From NCBI GenBank assembly GCA_012274445.1, contig JAAROD010000044.1, positions 434,001-498,000 of the forward strand: a stretch of 64,000 nucleotides of DNA. The letters are read 5' to 3'. The translations under genes and the position numbers were made by a program. Shown here piece by piece: positions 1-12,300 of the stretch. Below the pieces are notes generated by a model, which saw nothing but the letters and a program-made list of their open reading frames with translations, was not told the origin of the DNA and ran no database searches. Within the stretch, counting starts at the first letter, position 1, and every line of letters starts with the position of its first letter. Source of the stretch: Sclerotiophoma versabilis (lineage: Eukaryota; Ascomycota; Dothideomycetes; Pleosporales; Didymellaceae).

Positions 1-295
1 AGACCCACTTAATGCAACCTTTTGGCACCGCGTAACGGAAGCAATGGAGCGGAATCGCACGCTTGTCTCTTTGTTCAATACATATCAAGGGAAGTCTTCG
101 TTTCAGAGCCCCAATTGCACGAGCGAGGCATGTGCGGTAGCTAAGATCTGCTATATGCGCAGTGGTAGTGTGGCTCTTGGACAAAGCTGTCCTCAGGGGT
201 AAGAACAAGTCTGGTTTGCATATCCTAGAATGCTGACTAACATTTTAATCAGATTCGGATCGGTTCAGAGTGCGTTTACTGGGGAAAATTTCTAG
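1..295 (+). CDS. Acid sphingomyelinase-like phosphoesterase, C-terminal fragment
   Basis: This is the 3' end of a gene cut by the left edge. The frame starts at base 2 and runs to base 198, an intron follows (199-252, donor GTAAGA, acceptor ATCAG, branch-like CTGACTAAC), and the last exon ends with TAG at 293-295. The roughly 80 visible residues include DPLNATFWHRVTEAM near the start, then FNTYQ and four cysteines with the text CYMRSGS. They resemble the C-terminal tail of fungal secreted sphingomyelin phosphodiesterases (calcineurin-like metallophosphatase fold), which release ceramide from sphingomyelin. The metal-binding catalytic domain lies outside the window, so the assignment rests on remembered tail similarity only. 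Another secreted metallophosphoesterase is the main alternative. Confidence 0.55.
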
Positions 296-1047
296 TACAC
301 CTACACGGTGCGGCCATAACATTCGGATCACTACATAAACCACTGACCAAATCCATCCCCTCCCAGTTTGTCAGCATTGACGATAATATTGCTGTAGTCA
401 GCGCGCTGTGTTGTGCTTGACAGAGACATATATTTCGGTCATACCTCCTGCAATTTGCCAATATGTTGTCCCAACACACTGACATGCCTTGTCCATCTGA
501 GTCCTTCATGGGTACACTGTTTAGGCCCCCAAAGTTTTCGCTTCGCCCTTCAGCCACTTCATATGCCAAATGACGCTTATTTGTCCACCTCATCAACCTT
601 TCTTGGCAGCTGAACATCACAACCATACAATCTCCCTACACCCCTGCCTTGGCTCCCGTTTAACTTACACCAAGATACTTTACTAATGTACGCCGGTCTA
701 TTTCGAGTATGAGTCTCGCTGCGAGCCGTGTTTGCGTAGATGATCGCCACATGTATCTGCTCCGATGTTTCGCCTTTCAGTTGCGAATGCGAGGTACGGC
801 GTCACAAGGCTGAACACTAGGCTTTGAAAAGGTCACCGGTTGGCGGAAGTCGCATGAGGTGGGTAGAGGCACTGGTGGGAGGCTTGTGAAGCTTCTCAGA
901 GCTTCAGGGTCGCCTAAGCCGATCAGATCGATCCTCAAAACTGGTCGGCGAGGTAAATGTTGTTCCAAATATGAATAGCCCTCTCGATACTGTTGTGCGC
1001 AAATATCTTTGTTATCCTACCCTCCAGCTTCTAGAGCTTTTGGGATC
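296..1047. other. Intergenic, no gene seen
   Basis: This is the 3' flank of the phosphoesterase and the promoter side of the next gene. Short open frames on both strands (for example 276-626 minus) lack family features and were judged to be chance. No repeat or RNA gene was seen. Confidence 0.5.
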
Positions 1048-2242
1048 ATGAGGGTCTTGCATTGTATTGCAGCCACTACGGTCTTTGGTCTCGCAACAGC
1101 CCATTTCGAGCTAAACAAACGCGGGGACTTCGAGACTTTAGGCATTGAGCGTGGTGGTACAGTCTTTGGCAGCGAGTCCGTCTTCGAGGATGGAGAGCCA
1201 GCAATATTCCTAGAGGCGTTGCAGGGAGCTGATAAGAATGATACACTCCCACAGTTACAGGACCGTAGCACGGAGCTGTACGAACGCCAGCAGTGTCAAG
1301 CTGGGTACGGATACTGCTCTGGTAAGCCCCTTATGATCATGATTCAGATCGGACCTCCATGTACTAAACACAATGCCAGCTTTCGGAAGATGTTGTCCCA
1401 GCAGCAACAAGTGTTGTTCCTACGGATACTGTCTCGAGCCAGACAAGACCTGCTGTCCGAATGGCCCTTGTGGTGCTGGATTGACCTGCTGCGAGAACAA
1501 ATGCATTCCTATCGGCTCTCAGTGCTGCCGAGGTGGGGACTATTGCGAGGCCGGCAATATGTGTGTTCTGTACAATGGGAGAGGTGTTTGCTGCACCGAC
1601 TTGCAATGCACAGCGGTGGTGACGGGTGGCACGACCTCCCTTGCGAGGACGACTACACCGGCTCCGCCAGCGCCAACAATCACGCAACCGCCGCGGACGA
1701 CCCAAGTCATCGTCGATAGCTTCACAACATACTACTGGACAGTGAGATGGAGGTACTTCAGCTACTACTGGACTATCTTCCAAGCTCAAAGCACAGTGAC
1801 TTACACAACAATCACCTACACAACCATCTACACAACCACCGCGACCGACGACGTAGAGGCTTCGGCCATTTTTGCAGAGCTGAGCAAGACTATAACGTTC
1901 TCGACACCCGCGGAGGCGACGACTCTTGCCAGTCTACTTGATGCGGTGCCTAGTCCGACTGCGACACCGACGACGGCTTTGGAGACCGAGTTGGGGAGTT
2001 CAGCGGTGCCTGGACCTACGTCTCAAGAGCTTTCGCTTAGTTCGCCCGGTGATGACGAAATTACATCTAGTCCTTCGACAGTTCGGTCGTCGACCTCTCG
2101 CACCTCATCGTCGAGGGCTACGTCGAGTTCAAGTGCGCCAGCCACGGTTGGAGGTGGCGTAAGTGCTGCAGGGTCGGTCGTTGTACAAATGGCTTTCGTC
2201 GCTCTGGCAGCACTAAGTGGAGTCGCGATGGTCTGGCTTTAA
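1048..2242 (+). CDS. Cysteine-rich GPI-anchored cell-surface protein
   Basis: Exons are 1048-1321 and 1380-2242, giving 378 aa. The ATG at 1048 is chosen over an in-frame ATG at 1009 because it puts a clean signal peptide (MRVLHCIAATTVFGLATA) at the N terminus. A Kex2-like Lys-Arg follows near residue 26. Residues about 83-165 form a compact module with 20 cysteines including six CC pairs. Then comes a Thr/Ser/Pro-rich stretch likely to be heavily O-glycosylated. The C terminus is hydrophobic after a Ser/Gly/Ala-rich segment, as expected for a GPI-attachment signal. The cysteine block recalls small secreted wall proteins, but I do not recognise a named family. It is probably at the plasma membrane or wall; function is unknown. 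Confidence 0.8.
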
Positions 2243-3283
2243 ATAAGTCCGGCGGTGGGGTCTGTCGCCAACCAGTTGTTGATTTGATCTGGCGTTGTGT
2301 ATCTAATGCAGTCTTGGAGTGGCAGCAATGTTAGCCGAGAGTCTTAGGGATGACTTGAGAAGCTGTTGCTTACTATTCTGGGCTAAGAGGAGATAAGTTC
2401 ACGTGAAAAACTGCCTAGTACCCGGGCTTATCTCTGTTTCTGTATAACCAAATACGTGAATTCGAAAGGGCATAGAAGTGATGCACAGCGTATGCCAATT
2501 GGTAGGTGAAGGTGTCGTATCAGTGTCGGTCAGAAATCGAGCTGTATGCCAACAAGGCCACGGCACAGCAAGCCTTAGCTCCTACCCAAGTGAGTTCTCT
2601 TAGACCGCTCGTTGGTTTTCAGACTCGCAACGATATCTGTCCAATAGTACAAACCCAACAGTACGCTTGCGAAACAACGCGTTGCCGAGACCGGTCGCGC
2701 TATTGTTGAAGCGGGCTAAGACTGCTAGGTACAGTGAGCGAGGAATCGACATCCAAGACGGGCTGAGCAACGAACTTGGCATCAAGGTATGGAGGTATCA
2801 ACACTGGTGGTTCGTTGTGCATGAGATCAAGCAATTTCTCTCTGGAATAGAAAGGAACTCTGTCGAAATTGGCCGACGTTGCAAAGAGAATTTTTCATGA
2901 TAGTGGCATGCGTCGTAGGATACAGGAAACCCACGGAGGAGTCGTAACTGCAAGAGACTGTATATTGGTGGGTGAATATGCAAGAAGAGCTAGCGAACTA
3001 TAATTGCAAGAATAATGATGTTCTAAGGAACAGTCATGCTCACATGCTCCCAACGACCGGCAAAAGTAGCACGCTGAGGAGCTGGTCTTGAGTTAGCACA
3101 ACCTGGAACAGAACGGGTCTGATTGCAAAATAAGACAGCTGTTGATGTGCTCAAGATGTGTTTGCAGTATGTTACACTATCTGATAGGTCCGTTCAAGCT
3201 TACTTCCGGTGAATGGCTAGAGATCCCTTCTAACTTCATGAAATGCGCCGAATCGTCAACTTTTGGCCGAGCGTTGAGAGAAT
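2243..3283. other. Intergenic between convergent genes
   Basis: These 1.04 kb separate the 3' ends of the GPI-protein gene and CBC80. No open frame has coding character, and no repeat was noticed. Confidence 0.5.
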
Positions 3284-5980
3284 TTAGGCAAGGGACATCT
3301 GCGCCTCGCCATTTGTGGCTTCGCCGTCTGCACCTTCAACGTCCGGCTCAGCAGCCAGAAGCTTGACCCTAGCCTCAACCGCCTGCTCACCAACGACTGA
3401 CTCCTCGACTTGAGCCTTGCGCAGGAAGGTCTGGTGCCAGCGTCTGCCCCATGCCTGGATGAGCTGTGCCTCCTTTTCAGACAGCGCACCGCTGGCCTTC
3501 TTCTCCATAAGGATGTCGGCAGAGCCCTCTGATACTCCGCGCGTGGAGTCTTCGATGTACTTGAAGAGTTCACGGGCATTGTCACGATCCTTGGCCAGTG
3601 TAGCGTCTACCATCTCAATCTGATCTGCGGGGAGACCCTTCTGGATACGCGCTGAAGCGATTTGGCGGTTGCGGTTTGTGACCTTAGCAACTGTGTTGGA
3701 AACCATCTCAAGGACCCAACTCTCAGTCAGCGCCTCACCAGCGCCCAAGTGGCTACCGAAGACCCACTGAACAACTGTCATTGGCGCAAGGATAGTGTAG
3801 TTGAGAAGGATGTCGATGATCCTGACGGCGACACCGGGCTGATCCTTCCAATACTCGACTACACTTGCGACAATCTGACGTCGGGCAACTTCGTTCTGTG
3901 AAATCTCCAGCAAGCGGTCCTTGCCTCGCTCGATGCATGAAAGAACGTGAGACAATGACTTCGCTCCTAGTCGGCAGATCGCTGTAACAAAAGCATCGGT
4001 TGAAGGGACAAGTACTTCTGTAATACCATGCTCGATAGCCTGCTCGTGGATCTTGTTGATGGTCGCTTGAACCTCCTCTGGTGGTGCCTTCTTTCTCAAT
4101 TGATGTAGTAATGCCTGACCTTCTGCGGCGTAGGGAGTCTGCGGGTTATCGTACTTGAAATCCGGGCTGTTGTCTTCATCAAGGCGTTCAGGAATAAGGG
4201 AGTGCATTGGCTCAGGCAGTGTCGACCTGACACGCTTAGCGAACGATAGGCGGATCTCCTTATCTAGTGCGGCAAGGATGAATGCCTTCTTTGGGTGTAG
4301 ATTTGTCAGTTCAAGATCATCAAGCCTGCGTACGAGTCAGTTTAGTCTCCACCAAGCACATGTCAGTACACACCATTCTGTCCACCTCCATCGGAACTCA
4401 AAGTTACTGAGATGGTGCGAGAACCAGTCCAAGAATCGGTAACCCAATTCAAGATCAAGAACTGGCAGACTCTTGTAGATTGTACGAATAGCACGTCCAA
4501 GCGACGGCGCAATGGCTTGAGGTGCGACCTTGCAGCATTGTGTGATGACAGAGTGATAGTACACCAGCTTGTGTTCCGCAGATGGCAGCTTAAACAGTTG
4601 CGAAAAGATGGCGTCGATAATCATGTCTTCAGACTTGTACTGAGTTTTGTCCCCGGTCATCTCCTTGAATTTATCGAGCGGCGTTCCTCGCTTGGCGAAG
4701 ACATCGATAGTCCAGTAACAGTCGACGTCGACAAGGAATTTGGCAACCATCTCACGGTTGAAGTCAAGCTGGTTGACCGTATCAACGATGGCGTCGCGGA
4801 TGAGAGAGGAAGCAATGTCCGTCGTTTTCGGGACAGTATTGGCGTCCTGGTCTGCAAACAGAGAGAAGTAGGCTTCAGGGAAAATAGGTCGGGAACCAGA
4901 GTTGATCAGCGAGGGAATGTTGAAGGTTGGGAAAGCGTGTGTAGAAGGTGCGGCAGGTAGCGATTCAGCATCCTCTTCTTTGACGGACTTGCGCACAGCT
5001 TCAGGATCAAAGTGCGGGATGCAGGCCAAGGGAAATCCAGACTCTGACTCTCTTGTAAGTTGGGCCTGTAAAAGGCCAATGACACTGTGATAAGCCATTG
5101 GCTTAACCTCGTCATCACCCACGTACGAGTGGATCACACTCTCGATGGGAAGTGCGTTACCGGCTACAATCCCGGTGTTCTTCAGCAGTTGTTGGGCCTG
5201 ATTGTGAAAACGGTTGCCTCCAGCAACCACAGCGTAGGGAATGGTAAGGAGGATGATCTTGACGAGCTCGATGCCCACAACGTCATTCTCATCCTCGCTC
5301 TGGAGATCGACAACTTTGTCGAACAGCTGGCCCAGGAAGCTGAAGATACCATCGTCTTGGTACAACGATTGCAAACATGCAAAAAACCTCAGAAGTAGCT
5401 TGAAGTCTTTCCATTCGCCAGCATTCAGCGCCTCCTGTGCGCGATCACCAACACGTTTCATAGCTTCGACTGTAATCTCAGGCTTCACATCGTTTCCGTA
5501 GAAGGCGACCGCGGCGACGAAGGGAATCTTGAAGGGCTGTTCAACGATACTGGAATCTGTTAGCGTCACTTACGCAAAAGAGATGGGGAGCTCGCTCACA
5601 GCTGTACGAATAGGTCGAAGAAGTCAGATCGAAGGCGCTCATCTTCGTAATGCTCTCCAAAGTATGTCGCGATATCAACGGCTTCGTCTTGCGGCAGTTT
5701 GGTGGAACTGGCAATGTTCAACAGTAGGCGTCGCAGCTTTGGGAAGGGCGGCTCTTCATAGCGGCGGCGGGGAGGATCATCTCGGCGCCTTCTCTGAGGA
5801 CCACGACGATCATCTCGGTAAGCATGACCATCGTCATCTATGTACTGTCAGCTATTGTGACACGGAATAACGTAGAGTGGTGGGCTCACCTTCACGACGG
5901 CGCTTGTTTCCTCCGCCTCTGTAGCTGTCTGTACCACGCCTATCGAAGTCGCGCTCTTCTTTTACGTCGAGATCCGCCAT
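3284..5980 (-). CDS. CBC80: Nuclear cap-binding complex large subunit CBC80/NCBP1
   Basis: Four exons on the minus strand: 5980-5890, 5837-5600, 5549-4374 and 4325-3284 (introns 52, 50 and 48 bp). They join in frame to 848 aa, a normal length for fungal CBC80/Gcr3. The N terminus has an acidic/basic patch with a KRRRE-type nuclear signal, followed by a MIF4G-like helical domain beginning near residue 55 and the later MIF4G-like repeats. Text around DCYWTIDVFAKRGTP and the PHFDP region is typical of the family. The protein binds the small cap-binding subunit CBC20 and helps couple capped pre-mRNA to splicing, export and decay in the nucleus. The start at 5980 gives the conventional N terminus, but the frame stays open far upstream (see the entry at 5981-6523). 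Confidence 0.92.
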
Positions 5981-6523
5981 TGATGGAACGAGTATAGCTT
6001 CAGACCTGTGCTTGGGGATTTCTAGTGAAGCGTTCTTGCCTCGAGAAGGACTGCAATGGTCGCGTCGCGAATGAACAGCGTCACAATTGAAGTCTTTTGC
6101 GTAACCACGCGTATAGTATTCGGAGCGTCGATAGGGAGAGCTGTATGAATGGTGTCTCGAGTGTCGACGTCGATGCGCCCTGATCGGTCGCGGAGCAGGA
6201 GCTACGTCGAAGCTTTGGAAGTCGCGACCAATGCGCGCTTGCTCATTTTGGTTAGTGTGACAAGGCCAATCTTGGCGAGCATGCACTTCGTCATTCGCAA
6301 CACCATTGAACTGCGAGTATTGGTGAGGGTCTTCTTCTTTTGGGGTTGATACTGGAGCCATAAGTTGCTGTCGACGCTCAGTGGACATGAACTCAAAGTC
6401 TATGTCTAGGTCGAGCAAGTCGACTGGAGGCGCTCCGCCGACATTGTTTATCGTTCCACCCATCACATTGTCCATGATCACCGGCGCCGAACCGTGAACC
6501 TGAGTCACGCCTCTGGAGAACAT
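5981..6523 (-). other. In-frame upstream extension of CBC80, uncertain coding status
   Basis: The frame of CBC80 exon 1 remains open for another 200 codons upstream, with its first ATG at 6523. That ATG would add 181 residues. The extension has an acidic hydrophobic patch (DLLDLDIDFEFMS) and an Arg/Ser/His-rich, RS-like segment (RRRHSRHHSYSSPYRR). By chance an open run this long is unlikely, so it may be a real N-terminal extension, part of another gene, or a coincidence. No alternative splice acceptor was obvious just before 5980. Confidence 0.3.
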
Positions 6524-7820
6524 TTCTGATGCCTTGCTAATAAGAGCTGATGTTACGTGGCGGAGCCTTGCACTGAGCAATCTCGTGAGCGCCTAGGAAC
6601 GTCCAAGCGATGAACCGGAGTGAGCTTGAGAAGACGTCAAAGTGGTGCAGAGTGGTGCAGAAGTGGGGTGTCGAGCAAGTCGAAGGTTCATATACTAGCG
6701 ACAGTGGAGGCCTTCAAGGTAAGTTCGTGGTCCAGGTAAAGGCAGTTGCGATATCCCGATTTGACCAGCAAGTAAGAGTAGCCGCTAGGGTTCATCAAGA
6801 CTCTGTTTGTCTCTTCGCCCGACCAGTGGTGGTTATTCACACAAGCATTGTCGAAAGTGATGGCAGTACTTAGCTAATGCAGGCATTGACCGGACCTCGA
6901 ACCAGTGGCAAGCGAGATATGATTTTATTTGGCGCTCAAGTAAACTGTGCAACCACCTGCACGTAGGTGACCTTTAGCCGTCACTTTTCCCATCTCGACC
7001 ATACTAGACGATAGCTAGTCAAGCTCAAACAACGTCACAGAGAAGAAGGCGAATGAACATAGGAGAAGGTGGTCTAGTGAAATTGAAGTGAAGAAAGTCA
7101 CCTTATAAAGGCTAGAGTAGCACATGGGCCTGGCGTTGCAACACGCGCATGTGCGTACTGTCAGGTAGTTCCATATAGACGTAGAACCACCCATCGGCAC
7201 CCACAAAGTCTAAGCAGTCCGCCTAGCGTTGCACACTTCATCGGACAACGTCCGTAAGCAAAGCGTCGAGCGTTAGCCAAGCCCACGACCCATCAAAAGT
7301 CGGGTGTAAAGCACCAGGCATCACCGACTCATCCGCAAATACCTCCAATGAGAAAACTCCTGCATGCAAACAAAAAAGACGCAATGCAGCCTATGCCAGG
7401 TTGCCGTGAAGCCCTCCAAGATCCGGAAATCATCTTAAGATGTTCGCAAGTGATTCTTCCATGACTTTTATCGACCTTCCTTCCCTTCGTTTTTGCAACC
7501 GTCTCCGCTCGATCATCGTCTCAAGGAACAGGGAGAAAGAAAAGCATTTACGGAGCCAGCCCGTGGGTTTGCATAGACGGGATAGCCAGAAGGGAAAGCA
7601 AAGCAAACCGTTCTTTGTAAATGTCGGTATCATTACAGACTCGCTCAGATATTGCAGGTAAGGGTGTACACGTGTGAGCTCTAACACTCGAAAACCGACG
7701 CCATGCGAGGCTCCATGTAGTACTTGCGGGACGGAAGACTTCTGGGCTCGTGAGCAGAGATGATCGAGGCCGGGCCGCGTAATCAAATGGTATCGTTTCG
7801 CATAAGAGGTGCAAAGACTC
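6524..7820. other. Intergenic, CBC80 upstream flank and GSK3 downstream flank
   Basis: There is no supported gene here. Short frames on both strands lack family features. The part nearest 6524 should hold the CBC80 promoter and the part nearest 7820 the GSK3 3' UTR. Confidence 0.5.
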
Positions 7821-9330
7821 TTAATCTAGTCTCGCCATCATCTGGTCCTTCGTTAACGGCTTGAAGTCAGGCGACTCGAAGTCCAGACCGCGCGAGGCTA
7901 GGGTGGGACGAATGTGAGGAGGGACAAGCTGTTGGTTGAGGTGAGGTGCGATCGAGAGTTCTGGGTTTATCAGCTTTTGTGCTCCAAAAACATGCAGCAG
8001 TGCACTTACCGTGGTGGTTGAAGTTGTAGAGGTTGGGCAGATCCCGTACAGCGCCGTTGGGGTGACGTGAATCAGGCAGACGTGTGTTGGGGTCCCTCAG
8101 CTCGTCGAAGAAGGGGTGTACCATAGCGTCGATGGCGGAAAGTCGCTGCGTTGGTGTGTACTCCAGCAACTTGGAGATCAAGTCGATGGCGTTGGGGTCA
8201 GCTTTGCGGAAGACCTGCAAGTATGTAAGCTTGACAAATGGTTACGAGGCAATTGAGTTGACAAACCTTGTTGAACGGATGCGGCTTGATCTGAGGAAAC
8301 TTGTGCTCCATGTAGTTCGGGTTCATGGTGCGAATCTGGTCTCGTGTGGGTGTACCGAGAACCTTGATAATCTCAACGAGCTGGTCGATGCCAGACTCGC
8401 CAGGAAACAGTGGTTGTCCAAGCATGAGCTCAGCCATGACACAGCCAGTCGACCACACATCTAAGTTGCACGTGTTAGTAGGTCGTCGTACGTGCAAGAG
8501 CCACATAACGTACCGATCTTTGTAGTGTAGTTTGTCGCTCCGAAGATTAACTCAGGTGCACGATAGTATCTGGAGCAGATGTACGACACATTGGGCTCGT
8601 TCTCCACCAAGATCTTTGCGCTACCAAAATCGCACAGCTTTAGGATGCCAGATGCAGGGTCCAGAAGCAAGTTCTGGGGCTTGATGTCCCTATGGCAGAT
8701 CCCTTGCGAGTGGATGTAGGCGAGAGAACGGAATAGCTGGTAGATGTAGAGCTTGACCTCGAGAATGGGCATGACCGTCTTCATCTTGTTGAAGTAGCGC
8801 GATGCGCGGTAGACAGTCTCGGGGACAAACTCGAGCACGAGATTGAGGTAGACCTCGTCCTTCTGTAGGTCACATCATTAGCTGCTCGTCGCGTCTCCGC
8901 ATTCCAAAGCTCGGACATACCCGTTCGCCATTGTTGTAGAAGAATGCCTTGAGTTCGACAATGTTAGGGTGCCTGACAATGCGCATGATCTGCAGCTCAC
9001 GGTTCTAATCGCAGTCAGCGCTGACATTGTGACGCGTAGAGGTCACATGCGCGAGCTCACCTTGAATCGCTTGTCCTGCAGCACCCGCTTGATGGCAGCA
9101 TCCTCTCCGCTTGGCGAGAGCTTGGTCTGGAAGACGACACCAAAGGAACCGTTTCCGACAATCTTGCATTGCGTGTATGCGAGGTCCTTGTACTCGCCGG
9201 TTTCGCCGTCCTGGACCTTCTCGCGAATGACTTCTGCAATGTTGTTAGTTGTCTGGTGTATACGCGGTGAATGTGACTGCATACCTCCCATTCTCAGACT
9301 GGAGAAGGCCGATGGCCGGTTCTGGCTCAT
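7821..9330 (-). CDS. GSK3: Glycogen synthase kinase-3 (shaggy-type Ser/Thr kinase)
   Basis: Seven exons: 9330-9285, 9233-9061, 9004-8921, 8862-8514, 8460-8267, 8214-8010 and 7960-7821. They join to 396 aa, the usual size for fungal GSK3. The glycine loop is GNGSFG (42-47), the ATP lysine is K64, the catalytic aspartate is D160 in HRD, and DFG is at 179-181. The activation-loop tyrosine equivalent to human Y216 is Y195 in NVSYICSRYYR. The GSK3-specific ESGIDQLVEIIKVLGTPT region and the short C-terminal tail ending MMARLD are present. All six introns are 49-58 bp. In fungi this kinase acts on glycogen metabolism, development and stress outputs, with substrates usually primed by another kinase. 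Nothing unusual was seen in the protein. Confidence 0.96.
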
Positions 9331-12300
9331 TGTTTGAGGGGCGGCAACGAGGGGTTATCCGGCAAGCGTGCGCGGACTGCTATCGCGAATAGGGCAGGCT
9401 GTGGGTGAGGAGAGTGTGGGCGGAGGTGCGGGCGTGGATGAGTAGCTCCGTAGTGGGCGAAGGTGTGGTAGGCGCAGGGTGGAGTGGAGGTGGAGTGTGC
9501 TCCGTGTGCGTGGTTGACCCTCGCGGCTGGCGGAGTGGCAGGTGCTAGGTGCGGCTTGGTGAATCGCTAGCGGGCCACGTGAACTGACTGCGAGGCAGCG
9601 GTGCAGCAGGGGAGTGGGGGAAGATGAGGGTGAAGGGGGTAGGAATTGACGTCGAGATTGAGTTGCAAAATGAAGGGAATGCGGGTTGAGTTGAGGGTCG
9701 ACGTAGATGGAGCGGGGCGGGCTTGGGGCTTGTAGGCACAGACGAGGGCGCTAAAGCTGAAGAGGAGCTCGTGACATGAAGGCCGCTCGCGTTAGGGAAT
9801 GGTCAGCTTCTCAACGACCAGCAACACCGGGCCTGGGCTCAGCAGCAGCGCGTGGCAACGGTGGTGTGAAGGCGCCTGGAATTGCTCGTCTGCATGGACA
9901 AACGTGCAGCGCTGAGCGGAAGGCAACCGAGCATTTAGATCCACGAGGCTGGCTCGCGCAGCAGGAGCAGCAGATCGCTGTTTCTTGAAACAGACGTCAC
10001 CGGAGCGCGGCTTCTCAGGACGTAGCGCGTGCACACGGCAGCCTGTGAGCTCTGTTTTTCCTCGTCCGCTGCCGTGCTGCTTTACGCCGGTTAGACGAGC
10101 AAATCGTCCGCAGGAGCTGCTCCTGCGGCGTCTAATTTTAAGCTGCCATCTTCCTCAACTCCAGCCCAGGCCGGCTGTGCGATATAGCACAATGGCAATG
10201 GCAATTGGGCCCCCCGGAGTTGCATTACATACACCTGCACGTGAGCGCTCAGATTCTCCTCTCCCAGCACGCCGCCTGAACCAAACCCCACTTGCTGGGA
10301 CCCATAACGCGGTGCGGTCGCTTGGGCGCGTGGCTGACCGGGAACTGCTCTCCAATAATACCTGCCACTTCACCGTGATGCCCTGCAGTTGGGTGGCAGC
10401 GGCTCCGTCACCGAACGGGCATTTTAGTGAGGATGATCGTGACGCTCACGTCTTTGATTCCGCCTCATCACGCGGCAACCAGCATTGGAAGCCATGTTGA
10501 ACGATGGCCTGAGCGCTCCACTACAGGAGCTTAGCAAAGCCAACGCGAAAGTCACCAGATGTCCGTGTCGGCACAATGCACTCCTGCGTTGGCCTTGAGT
10601 CAGCCTCTTGAGGTCCTTCGTGCGTAGCCTGCAGCAGAGACGGGACATGTTCAACAAGGCCTGCAGTTGAGCTGTGCAATTTGGCGTTGACGTCCTCAGG
10701 CACTTGCATTGCGGGTCGTCGACGTCAAATCCAATGCTGCGGACGTGTGAGCGCCATTAGCCATAGGCATCTTAGGCACTCTGCAAAATGCACGACCGAG
10801 CAACTACAGCACGTCTTTATTTGCACGACAGGCATCAACAAACGCCGCCCACCTTGTTTCTCGTCTCGCCATAATTTCTGCGGCCACACATCTGAATTTC
10901 CCGCATCCACATTTGCAACAGCTGACCAGCTCCGGCGCGCCCTGGTCCTGGTAAGCGCAGGGGCCTCCTGCCGTCTGCAGAGCCTCTGCAGCTATCCTCA
11001 ACACCCCTCCCGCTTCACCCTCGCTCGTGGACCACCAACTCATGGTTCAGACAGCGTTAGTCCCTGATTGACAAGCCATTGTGGATGCGAAACGGTGCCC
11101 CTTTTCCCGGCTACAGAGCTCCGAGCCACCGTGATGAACCATTGATCGGTACGCGTTGCACCAAAATTCCTCAGTGCTGCGCCTTTAAGACGAATTGAGC
11201 CCAACGTGCAGTAACCGACATACACATCAAGCCACTCATGGCCGAGGTGATCTCCCATCAAGCGCTTGGTCACCCTGGGATGCTTCCGAGTTTCACAGCA
11301 CGTGCGATCGTACTTGACAAGGCACGGCGTGCAACAGCTGCATCCATCTCGACTTCTTGCAACGAGCAGCGCTGCGAGTAAACGATGCATGGCATGAAAA
11401 CGAGCGATGCTGAAACAAAAATTACGACCATCAAGTGTGGATAAGCTAGCGAAACTACCGTCAAGTCCCGAATGCTTCGTTCATTCGCTCATACGTCAAC
11501 GTGCAGCTACTGCCCCGCTCCAAGGGTTCCTATCGCAAACTCATCACGTGGATTCTACCTTCATCTGGCACAGGTTACGTTCGAAGGCAACAGACAATTC
11601 CTGCATTTGTGAAAGAGACTACGTCATTGCTCTGCACCACACCACCATATGCGTTGGCTTTCGCTGGGTGGCCGCACCTGCGCCGATCAATGTACGTATT
11701 CACTTTTACGAGCGGCGTACACGACTCATGAGTAATGGCAGGGTAATGGCACGCGACGTGGTTGGCTCCGAACATTTGGTGTTGTGCTGACATGATTGAG
11801 GCCCTGGAGGCAGTCAACTGCCGCATTACCAACTGGACGTTTGCTGCACGAATGAGATGCAGGTTCCTCGTTTTCGATAGGGTGGCGGACGGGACGCAGA
11901 TCTGCGGCCTCGAAGGCGCTCAACATATGGGTAATTGCCTGTCTCGGACGCTCTGATTCGTCCGGATCCAAAAGTCGACCACACACACCAACATTGAAGT
12001 CCTCCATCTCAGCCTTGTGGCCCTTTTGTCCCCTTTCTCAGTTCAGCCGCGTTACACGCACGAACCGAGTTCAAATACAGGTGCTGTGTCACCCAAATAC
12101 CGTCAAACATGATCGGACAGTATCTCGCCAATAACGGAATTCCACCGTTGCCATAAGCTTCAGGTCTGCTTCACATACCACAGCGTTTCCGTGCGGCTTT
12201 CTACATTCGATGACCGACATCGGCCGGATGCTCGCTTCCACGGACTGCAGACTACCGGTGTCATGCTAGCTCCCGCGTAGTGGCCGTCCAACGTTGCTTT

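Noticed and set aside
9985..10500. 171-codon plus-strand open frame in the gene-poor block
   Set aside because: Composition looks like shuffled GC-rich DNA, no domain, no splice partners, and overlapping frames on the other strand are equally open.
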